DNA from: Paraburkholderia bannensis NBRC 103871
GTDB lineage: Bacteria; Pseudomonadota; Gammaproteobacteria; Burkholderiales; Burkholderiaceae
Reading direction: 5' to 3'
Assembly (NCBI RefSeq): GCF_000685015.1
Contig: NZ_BAYA01000048.1
Span: 1 to 44,181, forward strand
Length of the DNA: 44,181 nucleotides
The position numbers and the translations under genes were made by a program. The notes under the pieces are model-generated. The model was not told the DNA's origin, ran no database searches, and worked only from the letters and a program-made list of their open reading frames with translations. This document shows positions 33,825 through 41,784 of this stretch, piece after piece. The stretch's first letter is position 1; every line of letters starts with the position of its first letter.

Positions 33825-34139
33825 TCAATGATGGCTATATAACGAGTCCCACCTTGCATTTGAGATGCGATGACCCGCCTGCGACGTATCAGTGGCGGTC
33901 CCACCGTAAGCTGCCTCAGCGTTACCGGCCGCAGGGTTCTGCGCAGCGACGCGCGCTTCCGCAGCCTGGATGTCAGAAGGATACTGCGTTCGGCTTGGCT
34001 TGTAGCCTGCATGTTCAAGCTGGACAAGCTCTGCGCGGACCTGCGCGCGGGTCACAGGGTCGTTCGATGTCCGGGCAAAGCCAACGGTCGGTACGCCAAT
34101 AATGAGAGAAAGTGCGATGACTCCAGCAAGCGTTTTCAT
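33825..34139 (-). CDS. DUF4148 secreted protein heading the two-component operon
   Basis: The 104-residue product has a signal peptide (MKTLAGVIALSLIIGVPTVGFA) and the DUF4148 core LTRAQVRAELVQLE-type sequence (here VTRAQVRAELVQLEHAGYKPSRTQYPSDIQAAEARVAAQNPAA). These small periplasmic proteins are abundant in Burkholderia and have no known function. GGGAGGAA precedes the ATG at 34139. The gene is the first of the operon with the response regulator and kinase, so the protein may be an auxiliary of the sensor (inference). Tandem paralogue at 34288-34611. Confidence 0.9.
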   Translation of the reverse strand: MKTLAGVIALSLIIGVPTVGFARTSNDPVTRAQVRAELVQLEHAGYKPSRTQYPSDIQAAEARVAAQNPAAGNAEAAYGGTATDTSQAGHRISNARWDSLYSHH

Positions 34140-34202
34140 GATGGGTTCCTCCCTGATAGACCTGTCCTCAGTGCAGGCGAGATCACAATCGCCCGCAATA
34201 GA

Positions 34203-34235
34203 AGCGTGAGCCAGGATACTTAAGAGACGATTAAC
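34203..34235 (-). promoter_or_regulatory. PmrA/QseB-type box before the DUF4148-regulator-kinase operon
   Basis: Minus strand GTTAAT-N5-CTTAAG (34235-34219), then 10 nt and a weak -10 CACGCT (34208-34203). Spacing is as at the other boxes. It suggests positive autoregulation of the two-component operon. Confidence 0.6.
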
Positions 34236-34287
34236 GCTGCGCGTTTTGAAGCTTCGCTCACCGCATTCTGGGTCAGGTGCCAGGCAA

Positions 34288-34611
34288 TTAATGGTGTTCG
34301 TACAGGGGCATTGAGCTTCGGTGTGAGGTGCTTGTATCGCCTGACTGTGAAGCACTGCCAGTGCTGCTACCCATTCCGGATGTAGGCAGGCTCCCCTTGG
34401 CGTTTTCGGCTGCAACGCGAGCTTCCGCAGCCTGAATGTCATCTGGATAAGTAGCCCTGTTGCCCTTTGCGGGGTTGTAGCCAGCTTTCTCAAGCTGGAC
34501 AAGCTCCGCACGCACTTCGGCTCTGGTCGGATGGGTGCTCGCTTGCGCAATGGCGAGAAGCGGGGCGAGCAGCAGCCCGATGCTGGCGATCCCGACGATG
34601 GTCGTTTTCAT
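34288..34611 (-). CDS. DUF4148 secreted protein (tandem copy)
   Basis: The 107-residue protein begins MKTTIVGIASIGLLLAPLLAIAQA, a signal peptide, followed by the DUF4148 core PTRAEVRAELVQLEKAGYNPAKGNRATYPDDIQAAEARVAA and a Ser/Gly-rich tail. GGAGG lies before the ATG at 34611. It is 148 bases upstream of the other DUF4148 gene and has its own box at 34670-34686, so the two are related by tandem duplication and seem to keep the same type of control. Confidence 0.9.
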   Translation of the reverse strand: MKTTIVGIASIGLLLAPLLAIAQASTHPTRAEVRAELVQLEKAGYNPAKGNRATYPDDIQAAEARVAAENAKGSLPTSGMGSSTGSASQSGDTSTSHRSSMPLYEHH

Positions 34612-34653
34612 GTAAGCCTCCAGAAGTTAGGTGTTTGGCAAATCTGCACCCTA

Positions 34654-34686
34654 AGTATGGAGAGGGAAACTTATGTGCGAGTTAAC
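34654..34686 (-). promoter_or_regulatory. Degenerate PmrA/QseB-type box before the tandem DUF4148 gene
   Basis: Minus strand GTTAAC-N5-CATAAG (34686-34670), 10 nt, CATACT (34659-34654). One half-site deviates from the consensus, but spacing and -10 position agree with the other sites. Confidence 0.45.
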
Positions 34687-34931
34687 GAAGATTGATCTTG
34701 ATTTATAAGCAATCCGAATATGAACGGTGAAAGATAAATTTCCATACGCTGCTCGAATATAGATGGGAGCCAGAGATACCAATGGCGGACAACGTGACAC
34801 ATGGCAGATGTTGCTTGATCCTTCGCCGACCGGTCTCGCAGTTGCCAAATGCTCGAATTCGCTCGTGACGTCACCGTTTTGCAGCACGCGTGACGACGTT
34901 TGCGCCGTAGTAAAAATTGAGAACAATTCAA
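34687..34931. other. Divergent intergenic region between DUF4148 and pstS
   Basis: No gene is supported. It contains the leftward and rightward promoters of the flanking genes and is more AT-rich than its surroundings. Confidence 0.5.
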
Positions 34932-34966
34932 CGTTCACGAAACTGTCACAGTCGGTGGCTATTTTC
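34932..34966 (+). promoter_or_regulatory. Pho box and -10 of pstS
   Basis: CGTTCAC-GAAA-CTGTCAC (34932-34949) is a pair of 7-base direct repeats with a 4-base spacer, the PhoB recognition pattern. TATTTT at 34960-34965 follows after 10 nt. Expression under phosphate limitation is expected. Confidence 0.7.
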
Positions 34967-35005
34967 CGACGCCACCTACTTCGGGATTAAAATCAGGAGA
35001 GTTAG

Positions 35006-36034
35006 ATGAAATTGAAATCCATTCCTGCTGTGCTATTTGCGCTGCTATCTGCGTCGACTGCGCAGGCTGCCGACATTACTGGAGCGGGCAGCACGTTCGC
35101 GCTTCCGATCTACACGAAATGGGCCGACGCCTATCAGAAGTCCGGCGGCGGCAAGGTGAACTACCAGGGCATCGGCTCGTCGGGCGGTATCAAGCAGATC
35201 GTCGCCAAGACGGTTGACTTCGCAGGTTCGGACGCGCCCCTGAAGGACGACGAACTGGCCAAGGAAGGCCTGTTCCAGTTCCCGACGGTGGTGGGCGGCG
35301 TCGTGCCGGCGATCAACGTGCCGGGCATCAAGGCTGGTGAAATCACGCTGTCGGGCGAAGTGCTCGGCGACATCTACCTCGGCAAGATCAAGAAGTGGAA
35401 CGATCCGGCCATCGTCGCCCTGAATCCGAAGGTCAAGCTGCCGGATCTGGACATCGCCGTGGTTCGCCGCGCTGACGGTTCGGGCACCAGCTTCATCTGG
35501 ACGAACTACCTCTCGAAGGTCAACGCCGAGTGGAAGAGCAAGCTCGGCGAAGGCACGACGGTCAGCTGGCCGACGGGTACAGGCGGCAAGGGTAACGATG
35601 GTGTCGCCGCCTTTATCCAGCGGCTGCCGGGCGCAATCGGCTACGTCGAGTGGGCGTATGCCACGCAAAACCACATGGTCTACACCGCCATGAAGAATGA
35701 GTCGGGTGCGGTCGTTGAGCCGGGCACGGATACGTTCAAGGCAGCCGCTGCAGGCGCAGACTGGAATAAGTCGTTCGACCAGATTCTGACGAACGAGCCC
35801 GGCAAGGAAGCATGGCCCGTCGTTGGCGCCACGTTCGTGCTGCTGCATACCGCACAAGACAAGCCGGAGCAGGGCAAGGAAACGCTCAAGTTCTTCGACT
35901 GGGCCTTCAAGAACGGCACGCCGGCTGCTGACAGTCTCAATTACATTTCACTGCCGCAGTCGGTCGTGAGTGAAATCGAGCAGCAATGGAAGTCCAGAAT
36001 CAAGGACCCGAGTGGCAAGGCGATTGCCCAGTAA
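35006..36034 (+). CDS. pstS: Phosphate ABC transporter substrate-binding protein PstS
   Basis: The 342-residue protein has a signal peptide cleaved after AQA (residue 21) and the PstS fold: ITGAGSTFALPIYTKWADAY, IGSSGGIKQI, DFAGSDAPLKDDE and VRRADGSGTSFIWTNYL, whose Thr, Ser, Asp and Arg residues bind phosphate. It captures phosphate in the periplasm for the Pst system. AGGAG precedes the ATG. No pstC, pstA, pstB or phoU follows, so this is a lone pstS that must serve a transporter encoded elsewhere. The Pho box upstream supports the role. Codon use is clean compared with the decayed DNA around it. Confidence 0.95.
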   Translation: MKLKSIPAVLFALLSASTAQAADITGAGSTFALPIYTKWADAYQKSGGGKVNYQGIGSSGGIKQIVAKTVDFAGSDAPLKDDELAKEGLFQFPTVVGGVVPAINVPGIKAGEITLSGEVLGDIYLGKIKKWNDPAIVALNPKVKLPDLDIAVVRRADGSGTSFIWTNYLSKVNAEWKSKLGEGTTVSWPTGTGGKGNDGVAAFIQRLPGAIGYVEWAYATQNHMVYTAMKNESGAVVEPGTDTFKAAAAGADWNKSFDQILTNEPGKEAWPVVGATFVLLHTAQDKPEQGKETLKFFDWAFKNGTPAADSLNYISLPQSVVSEIEQQWKSRIKDPSGKAIAQ

Positions 36035-36428
36035 GTATCGGAAATGGGGGCGCGGGGTCAGCCGGATTTCGCGTCCGTTATTCTTGCGTATCCCGGCAGC
36101 TTCGTCTGCGCCCCAGGCGAGTATTTAGGGTGCAATCGCCTTTCCCGTAGACACTCAACGCCCGATTCCGCAGGGCGACCCGTCACCGCGTCGGGAATCC
36201 GCAAAACGTACAGGTCCGTCATCCCCGATTGCGCGATGCATAGATCGCATCCCACTCGCCACAACTCCCGCTTTTGCCCCACGACAATCTGTTCCGAATG
36301 GCTCGCGTCTCATCTGAACTATTGGATGACAATACGTTTTTTCTCCACATGAAGTCCAGGCGCAACGCAGGAGCGGGAGCAATTGATTGATTCGTTGGCA
36401 CTCACCGACCGTTGAAAGTCACTTTGAC
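36035..36428. other. Intergenic region after pstS, no gene seen
   Basis: Short frames only. No intrinsic terminator with a clear U-tract was found after pstS. Confidence 0.45.
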
Positions 36429-36456
36429 CTTAACCAAACCTTAAGGCTCGGTTAAG
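36429..36456 (+). promoter_or_regulatory. Triple PmrA/QseB-type repeat before the split response regulator
   Basis: Three half-sites follow each other at an 11-base pitch: CTTAAC, CTTAAG and GTTAAG (36429, 36440, 36451), each separated by 5 bases. The gene start lies 41 bases downstream. Other boxes in the window have two half-sites. Confidence 0.6.
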
Positions 36457-36860
36457 GCTGTCAGCGTGAGAATCGCGGACGGAGACGGGAGGGCAATGTG
36501 AAGTGGCTATTGGTTGGCGATGACGAAACGGATGCGCTCGCTATCATCGAGCTGATGAGCGCGGGTCACGAGCCCGACTGGGCGAGTGGCGAACATGAAG
36601 CGAAACTCGGCTTGTTGTACCTGGCTCACGAACTCGTGCTCATCGATTTCGGGAGCGTCACTCTGAATCCATTGAGCCTGTTGCGCACCTACCGTCGGCA
36701 TGGAGGCGCAGCAGTCGTCATCGCGCTTTTGCCTCGCGGTTTGCTGGATAGGCCTGCAATCGTACTTGAAGAGGGTGCCGACGACTATCTGATGAAGCCA
36801 GAGGTGGCCTCACTCGTTCGGACAGTCTTCCGAGATTTTTAAGTGGAACGTACGGGGCGG

Positions 36861-37739
36861 TCATGCTGCCAATTTGATCGCAGGCAGCGTCGCGAAGTAT
36901 GCCTCATCCGGCGTGCGGTCTTCCAGACTCGAATGAGTTCGTCTCTGGTTATATAGATTGAAGTAATCGCCGATTGAGCGCCGGGCGTGGCCGACCGATT
37001 CATAGGCCTTCAGATACACCTCTTCATATTTCACGCTTCGCCACACGCGCTCGACGAACACGTTGTCTCGCCAGGTACCTTTGCCGTCCATGGACAAGCT
37101 GATGCCCCGGCTGAGTACGGCCTCGGTGAACACTGTCGCGGTGAACTGGCTGCCTTGGTCGGTATTGACGATCTCAGGTTGCCCGTACTTCGCGAACGCT
37201 TCTTCCAACGCATCGACAGCGTGCATCGCCTCCATCGTGATCGCTACGCGGTGGGCCAGTACCTTCCGGCTGGCCCAGTCCACCACGGCGCTCAGATACA
37301 CAAAGCCGCGCGCCATCGGGATATAACTCGTATCCAGTGCCCAGACCTGGTTTGCCCGATTGATCGTCATGCCCCGCAGCAGATACGGCCAGATCTTGTG
37401 CTGCGCATTGCGTCGGCTCGTGTTCGGCTTGCAGTACAGCGCCTCGATACCCATGCGCTTCATCAGCGTGCGCACGCGCCTGCGGCCAATCTCATGTCCC
37501 TCGCGATGCAGCAGGCGCGCCAGCATCCGCGCTCCCGCAAACGGAAACTCCATGTGCAGTTCATCGATCCGGCGCATCAGCAACTGGTTTGGCTCGCTCA
37601 CCGGTTGCGCCCGGTAGTACACGCTCGATCTTGCGATACCAACGAGTCGTGCCTGCTGCGAGACCGGCAATGCGTGCGTACGATCGATCATCTCTTTGCG
37701 CTCAGCAATCCCGCTTTGTTGAGCGCGCCGCTTAAAAAA
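36861..37739 (-). CDS. IS3-family transposase OrfB (made by -1 frameshift)
   Basis: The OrfB frame joins OrfA at the slippery sequence and runs to TGA at 36861. It contains the IS3-type helix-turn-helix region (KEMIDRTHALPVSQQARLVGI, RIDELHMEFPFAGARMLARLL) and the rve integrase core with the DDE triad: Asp in QVWALDTSYIP, Asp in VNTDQGSQFT and Glu in NVFVERVWRSVKYEEVYL. A YNQRRTHSSLEDRTP motif near the end is typical. It catalyses excision and insertion of the element. No independent start codon with a ribosome binding site is needed because it is expressed as OrfAB. Confidence 0.92.
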   Translation of the reverse strand, partial: FFKRRAQQSGIAERKEMIDRTHALPVSQQARLVGIARSSVYYRAQPVSEPNQLLMRRIDELHMEFPFAGARMLARLLHREGHEIGRRRVRTLMKRMGIEALYCKPNTSRRNAQHKIWPYLLRGMTINRANQVWALDTSYIPMARGFVYLSAVVDWASRKVLAHRVAITMEAMHAVDALEEAFAKYGQPEIVNTDQGSQFTATVFTEAVLSRGISLSMDGKGTWRDNVFVERVWRSVKYEEVYLKAYESVGHARRSIGDYFNLYNQRRTHSSLEDRTPDEAYFATLPAIKLAA

Positions 37740-38002
37740 TCGTTCTCCAGCGTGAGCTGGCCGATCTTCGCATGTAGCTCCTTCAAATCGACCTGCGGCT
37801 CGCTCGCTGCCGTACCGCCTGCGCCAAACACGTCGGCGGCACGTTCCTGCAATTGCCGCTTCCATTCGGTGATCTGGTTCGGGTGCACATCGAACTGCTG
37901 CGCCAGTTCGGCTAGCGTCCGCTCACCCTTGACAGCAGCAATCGCCACTTTCGCTTTGAACGCGGCTGAGTGCGTCCGTCGGGTTCTCTTCGTCATCTTC
38001 AA
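37688..38002 (-). CDS. IS3-family OrfA
   Basis: The 104-residue protein begins MKMTKRTRRTHSAAFKAKVA and has the OrfA helix-turn-helix (TLAELAQQFDVHPNQITEWKRQL) and a leucine-zipper-like C-terminus (LKELHAKIGQLTLENDFL). The slippery heptamer TTTTTTA at 37739-37733 (minus) allows -1 shifting into OrfB. OrfA alone usually regulates transposition. Confidence 0.92.
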   Translation of the reverse strand: MKMTKRTRRTHSAAFKAKVAIAAVKGERTLAELAQQFDVHPNQITEWKRQLQERAADVFGAGGTAASEPQVDLKELHAKIGQLTLENDFLSGALNKAGLLSAKR

Positions 38003-38447
38003 GGTTCCTTTACCGGCATTATCGCCGGCTCAGGCCCCGAGCGCTCCACTTATCCGACTGTTCGAATTTGCGGGGCCACTTCTGCCGATTGCGCCGCATG
38101 ATCTTCGCAAATCAGTGCGCCAGTCGATGTTGCGCCATCTTCATGATCGTGGAGCGATGTCGATAGGCAAGCTAGTTATCAACTCGGCCAAGCATCTCGT
38201 GACGCACGACGGCATGCCTGTGACGCTGAGACGCAATGAATACCGGCTACTGATTGCACTTGCCAACGACCCAACGCGGATTTTCACACGCACCGAGCTT
38301 GCTTCTCAGCTTTACGGAAGCAGACGCGCCGTGGCGGAGCGCGCAGTCGATCTCATCGTACATGGTCTGCGCGACAAGCTTGGTGTGCAGGCGATCCTGA
38401 CAATCAGGGGTGTCGGCTACCGGATGTGCCATTCTGGGTGGCAGTGA

Positions 38448-39025
38448 GAACTTCCGGTATGCGGGAACTGAATCGCACGGTGCGGCGTGTCGAGTTTGAA
38501 AAAAGGAATATTTCCGGCTCCATCGATTCTGACGCTGGCAGGTCAATTGCCCGCATGACAGCAAAGACGCCGATATCGATTACACACTTTGCGATGATTT
38601 TTAGCAGCCAGGCTGCCAAAGAGCCAGCGGGGAACAATCAGGAAAACGACAAATTTCATGGTATTTCAGTCGGCTGGGCGGCAAGTACCACGCGAGCTGT
38701 GATCGACCTTGGCAGGTGGTCCTCATTCAGTGCGATTGACGAGTTGTCGTTGCGGTGGGCCGGCGCTTTCTTCAGGTAGCGCGGTATATGCAAGGCGGTC
38801 ACAGTCATAAGCCAGCCTTAAGTCAGGTAGCGGTACATTGTCTTTCGCCCCACCGGGGAAGTCAGTTGATCAAACGTTGCAGATTGAATGTGGGACGGGC
38901 GTTCCCTCGTGGCATCAACAGTGAGGGAACGTATGACGCAACGCGTCAACGGTGACCTGCAGGATCGGCAACGCTGGCAAACTGCCTGGAGGGGCTACGA
39001 ATCGCTATCGAACGGGAGGCTTTCG
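38448..39025. other. No convincing gene
   Basis: The + frame 38426-38779 overlaps the end of the split regulator, has an uneven composition and no domain. The minus frame 38404-38637 has one hydrophobic stretch (LAAWLLKIIAKCVIDIGVFAVM) but is equally unsupported. The stretch may hold debris of a lost partner gene of the regulator. Confidence 0.45.
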
Positions 39026-39469
39026 ATGCTGAGAAGAAACGTGTTTCAGGTGCTATTGACTGCTGGTCTTTTCTCGTTTATGCAGTCAGCGCTGCCGGTT
39101 GAGCCAACCGCGGTAACGGTCCGCCTTTCAGACGGTGGCAGTACCGGGATGTCCCTGACCGTGGTGCCGTCGACCGTACCAGCAGGGCCAGTTGAATTTA
39201 CGATCACGAACGAGTCGCGTGCTTTGAAGCACGAATTCCTGATTTTGCCCTGGTCCACTGATAGCAGTGCATTACCGTACGATCAAAAGACACAACAGGT
39301 TAACGAGAATCGCCTGAGCGAACTGCAAGGGGTGGAAGACCTCAACCCCCGCGAGACCGTCACGACCCGGCTTGTACTCAGGCCAGGCCGCTATGTCGCA
39401 TTCTGTAACGAGCCAGGACATTTTCGCGATGCAATGCGTGCAACATTTAACGTCAGCTCGAGGAAATAA
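39026..39469 (+). CDS. Cupredoxin-like exported protein
   Basis: The 147-residue protein has a hydrophobic N-terminal signal (about 8-24, FQVLLTAGLFSFMQSALP) and a single cupredoxin fold: VTVRLSDGGSTGMSLTVVPSTVPAGPVEFTITNES, the first ligand His in ALKHEFLIL, and the C-terminal ligand loop VAFCNEPGHFRDAMRATF with Cys, His and Met. All four type 1 copper ligands are therefore present. It probably carries electrons or binds copper in the periplasm; the partner is unknown. The ATG at 39026 has GGGAGG seven bases upstream, and the longer frame to 38888 is rejected for that reason. Confidence 0.85.
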   Translation: MLRRNVFQVLLTAGLFSFMQSALPVEPTAVTVRLSDGGSTGMSLTVVPSTVPAGPVEFTITNESRALKHEFLILPWSTDSSALPYDQKTQQVNENRLSELQGVEDLNPRETVTTRLVLRPGRYVAFCNEPGHFRDAMRATFNVSSRK

Positions 39470-40457
39470 AAGCAGGAATCGATGCCGGTGAAATTGTGTT
39501 CAGTTTATCTGGCATGCCTATCAGTTTGTGTCGCGGCGTTATCTCGAGATCCGCTGATGATGGGAGCATGGTTGACTCTTCGTTTGCATGGGATTCATGG
39601 TTTGAACTTGTGAAGTTTGCGTTGAGCCTCGAGCGCTTTGATCAGTCGGGCTTTCTACGCGGCTGAACGTATCGGATCCTTATGGTTTTGCGATCCCAAT
39701 GAAAGCAGGTGATGCGGCCCGGCAACGCACCGTTTGGGCGCTTGCCACGTTGAAATTTGCACATAGCGTTTCACTGGATGGGATTCCGTTCGACAAATCG
39801 CTATTCCCACATCACGCTTATGGAGGGAGGCGCATTCGTCGGCCAGCATGGCTGATGGAGTCGGACTCTGCGGACTCGATACCGGTGGTCTTCGTATCAT
39901 TCTGTCGTGGTCAGCCTTTGGGCAAACCAGTGGCATTTTTAAGCGAGTCTTTGATAAAGCAGACATGCATTCGTGCGACCAGTTGGTGTCGCATTGAACG
40001 CTACGGGCGCGCTTCTCTTGGCGGACTACTTGGGCAGTGCGTTATGGCGAGTCGTGCCGTGACACCGGCAGGCGCTTAAATGCTCTGACGCCAGATCAAT
40101 AATCTGGTCGATGGCCTCAGCCAAGCGGTAGGTCTGCGTAGACAACATTGATTGCTGGCAGCCACGCTCTAGATTGAGGGTTATGGAGCTGGCCGCGCGC
40201 CAATGCACACTTTCTCATCGTTCCAGGTTTGTGTTGTGCCACAAGTATGCGTAATGAAAAGAATCGGCACTGCGTAAGCGTCAAATTGCGTTGTCCGAAA
40301 CTTTGCAACGCTGGCGTCCGCAGCACATACTACATATACATAAATTGTTACCTATTAGATTGGCCGTGCTTCTGAATTAGTCAGCTGGTCGCGGTGCTAA
40401 GAAAGCCTTCAGCCTGAGAGCGTAGGATACGGTCGTTTACAATGGCCTGGGTGCTTC
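39470..40457. other. About 1 kb without a supportable gene
   Basis: Only short frames are present. The minus frame near 40026-40160 (MLSTQTYRLAEAIDQIIDLA) is protein-like but lacks a ribosome binding site. A perfect hairpin CCAGAT-N5-ATCTGG lies at 40091-40107. The methyltransferase promoter should lie near 40320-40440, which is AT-rich. Confidence 0.45.
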
Positions 40458-41379
40458 ATGTCGTCGAAAATATATCCCGATTCCGCCCATGATGAATGGT
40501 CCACATGGATACTCGATCGCCGTCATGGTGGTGATCCAACGTATGAGAATAATGTTCATTCAGAAATTACGCAGTATGCAGACCACATTCTTGACTTCGT
40601 AAACTTATCGCCCGGCATGACGCTAGCCGATGTCGGGACGGGTAGCGGCCTTGTAGGATTCAGGGCAATCGAGCGGGCGGGTGCAACGGTCCGCGTGATC
40701 ATGACCGATCTGTCTGCAGCTTTGCTCGGGCACACAAAAGAAGTGGCGAAGACCTTGGGCGTCGAAAGCCAGTGTTCTTTTTTTGCGCGGCAATGCAGAA
40801 CATCTGGACGGTATCGGTAACGAAACAATCGACGCATTGACGATGCGGGCTGTATTGGCATATGTAGATGACAAGCCACAGGCAATGAGGGAAATCTATC
40901 GCGTACTCAAATGCGGCGGCCGGTTTGCCGTGGCAGAGCCCATTCTGCGCGATGAAGCACTCGAAGTCTGTATGCTCAGGCAACTGATCGATTCGCATTC
41001 AATCAATACAGACGATCCATTCTTTCCACTTCTTCTTCGCTGTCGATCCGCACAATTCCCGGACACAGAGGCCGGGCTGAAGTCATCGCCGATTACAAAC
41101 TACGGCGAGCGCGATCTCGTCAGATTCGCGATTGACGCCGGGTTTACAGATATTCATCTTGAATTGCACATTGATGTGCAAACCGAAGCGTCCCTTCCAT
41201 GGGAGACGTTTGTACGCACGTCTCCTCATCCACTTGCACCGACGCTGGAGGATATCTTTCAAAACCAGTTCACCCGCGATGAGCGTAATTATCTCGAAAT
41301 CCGAATGCGCGCGATCTTCGAGAGCGGCAAACAGATGGGAGCGGCACGAATCGCCTATTTGACGGCACGGAAGCCATGA
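40458..41379 (+). pseudogene. SAM-dependent methyltransferase with a frameshift at a T-run
   Basis: The first part (40458-about 40784) contains the SAM-binding motif I LADVGTGSGLVGFRAIE and ends in the wrong frame after SQCSFF. The second part (about 40783-41379) continues with RGNAEHLDGIGNETIDALTMR, VLAYVDDKPQAMREIYRVLKCGGRF (motifs II and III) and a C-terminal domain. The two frames meet at a run of seven T (40778-40784); one extra T would restore a single protein of about 306 residues. It could be a mutation, a sequencing error, or a site of polymerase slippage that still yields some full-length product. The substrate is unknown. Confidence 0.8.
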
Positions 41380-41577
41380 CTCGAACACTTGCTGTGGAGT
41401 GAGGGGCGCCGTCGTATGTGGCTTGCCACGAGCCATGGCCCTATATTGAACCGCGCTTGTCGGAGTAGTCCTGTCAGCGTCGACCGTGTTCGCGGCAGTG
41501 CTTCGAGGAGCCGCGGCACGGTCAATGGTAATCAGGTGCTGTATAACATTACGCTCTAATGTTGATCAATTGGCCGA

Positions 41578-41757
41578 TTAACTGGCCGCTGGAGTTAACA
41601 GTTGGCGTCGAAGCTGGGGGGATGCGCTCGAGCCGCCGTCATCAGCGTCGCCGTCCATATCGGGCCCTACCTCGCCGGCTTCGCCGCCTTTCGAGATATT
41701 CTGCGTCTGGTGGTACTGTGGCGCAACGCTAGTGTTGCCGATGGACGAGATCGTCAT
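41578..41757 (-). CDS. Small Asp/Gly-rich protein, unknown function
   Basis: The 59-residue protein begins MTISSIGNTSVAPQYHQTQN and has an acidic Gly-rich stretch GPDMDGDADDGG that resembles calcium-binding loops. AAGGAAA lies upstream of the ATG at 41757. Short proteins with this ISSIG start and a DGDxDG tail occur in Burkholderia-group genomes as hypothetical proteins (from memory). It has no signal peptide or membrane helix. Confidence 0.55.
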   Translation of the reverse strand: MTISSIGNTSVAPQYHQTQNISKGGEAGEVGPDMDGDADDGGSSASPQLRRQLLTPAAS

Positions 41758-41784
41758 AATTTTTTCCTTCGAGAAGATGAGCAC

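Larger units (their letters stand above)
36834..38052 (-). mobile_element. IS3-family insertion sequence
   Basis: About 1.2 kb with orfA and orfB on the minus strand and a programmed frameshift between them. Near-terminal inverted repeats start TAAGTGGA-CG on both ends (36840 rightward; 38052 leftward). TCCGA occurs on each side (36829-36833 and 38053-38057) in the same codon phase of the interrupted gene and is a plausible target duplication, although six extra bases (gatttt) then lie outside the left repeat. Both orfs are undamaged, so the insertion is recent compared with the other elements here. Confidence 0.9.
36498..38447 (+). pseudogene. OmpR-family response regulator split by an IS3 element
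   Basis: The 5' part (36498-36833) encodes a receiver: VGDDETDAL with the acidic pair, LVLIDFGSVT with the phosphoacceptor Asp and ADDYLMKPEV with the Lys. The 3' part (38053-38447) encodes the winged-helix domain: LVINSAKHLVTHDGMPVTLRRNEYRLL, RAVAERAVDLIVHGLRDKLG and IRGVGYRM. Joining the two at the repeated TCCGA gives one continuous frame (RTVFRLFEFAG). The start is GTG with GGGAGGG four bases upstream. The receiver is less typical than that at 33139 (LLP in place of the usual TAR switch). No kinase gene follows. The insertion abolishes a full-length product. Confidence 0.85.

Noticed and set aside
36987..38447. 486-codon + strand frame through the IS3 element
   Set aside because: Its first 350 codons are antisense to the transposase genes. 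Only the last part is real coding sequence, the DNA-binding domain of the split response regulator.
38813..38830. CTTAAG near 38815 as another PmrA/QseB-type box
   Set aside because: No second half-site lies five bases away on either side, and no gene start follows at the usual distance.
41521..41590. Possible lux-box-like or terminator palindromes after the methyltransferase
   Set aside because: The repeats are short (GGCC cores), lack a T-run and do not match a quorum-sensing box well enough.
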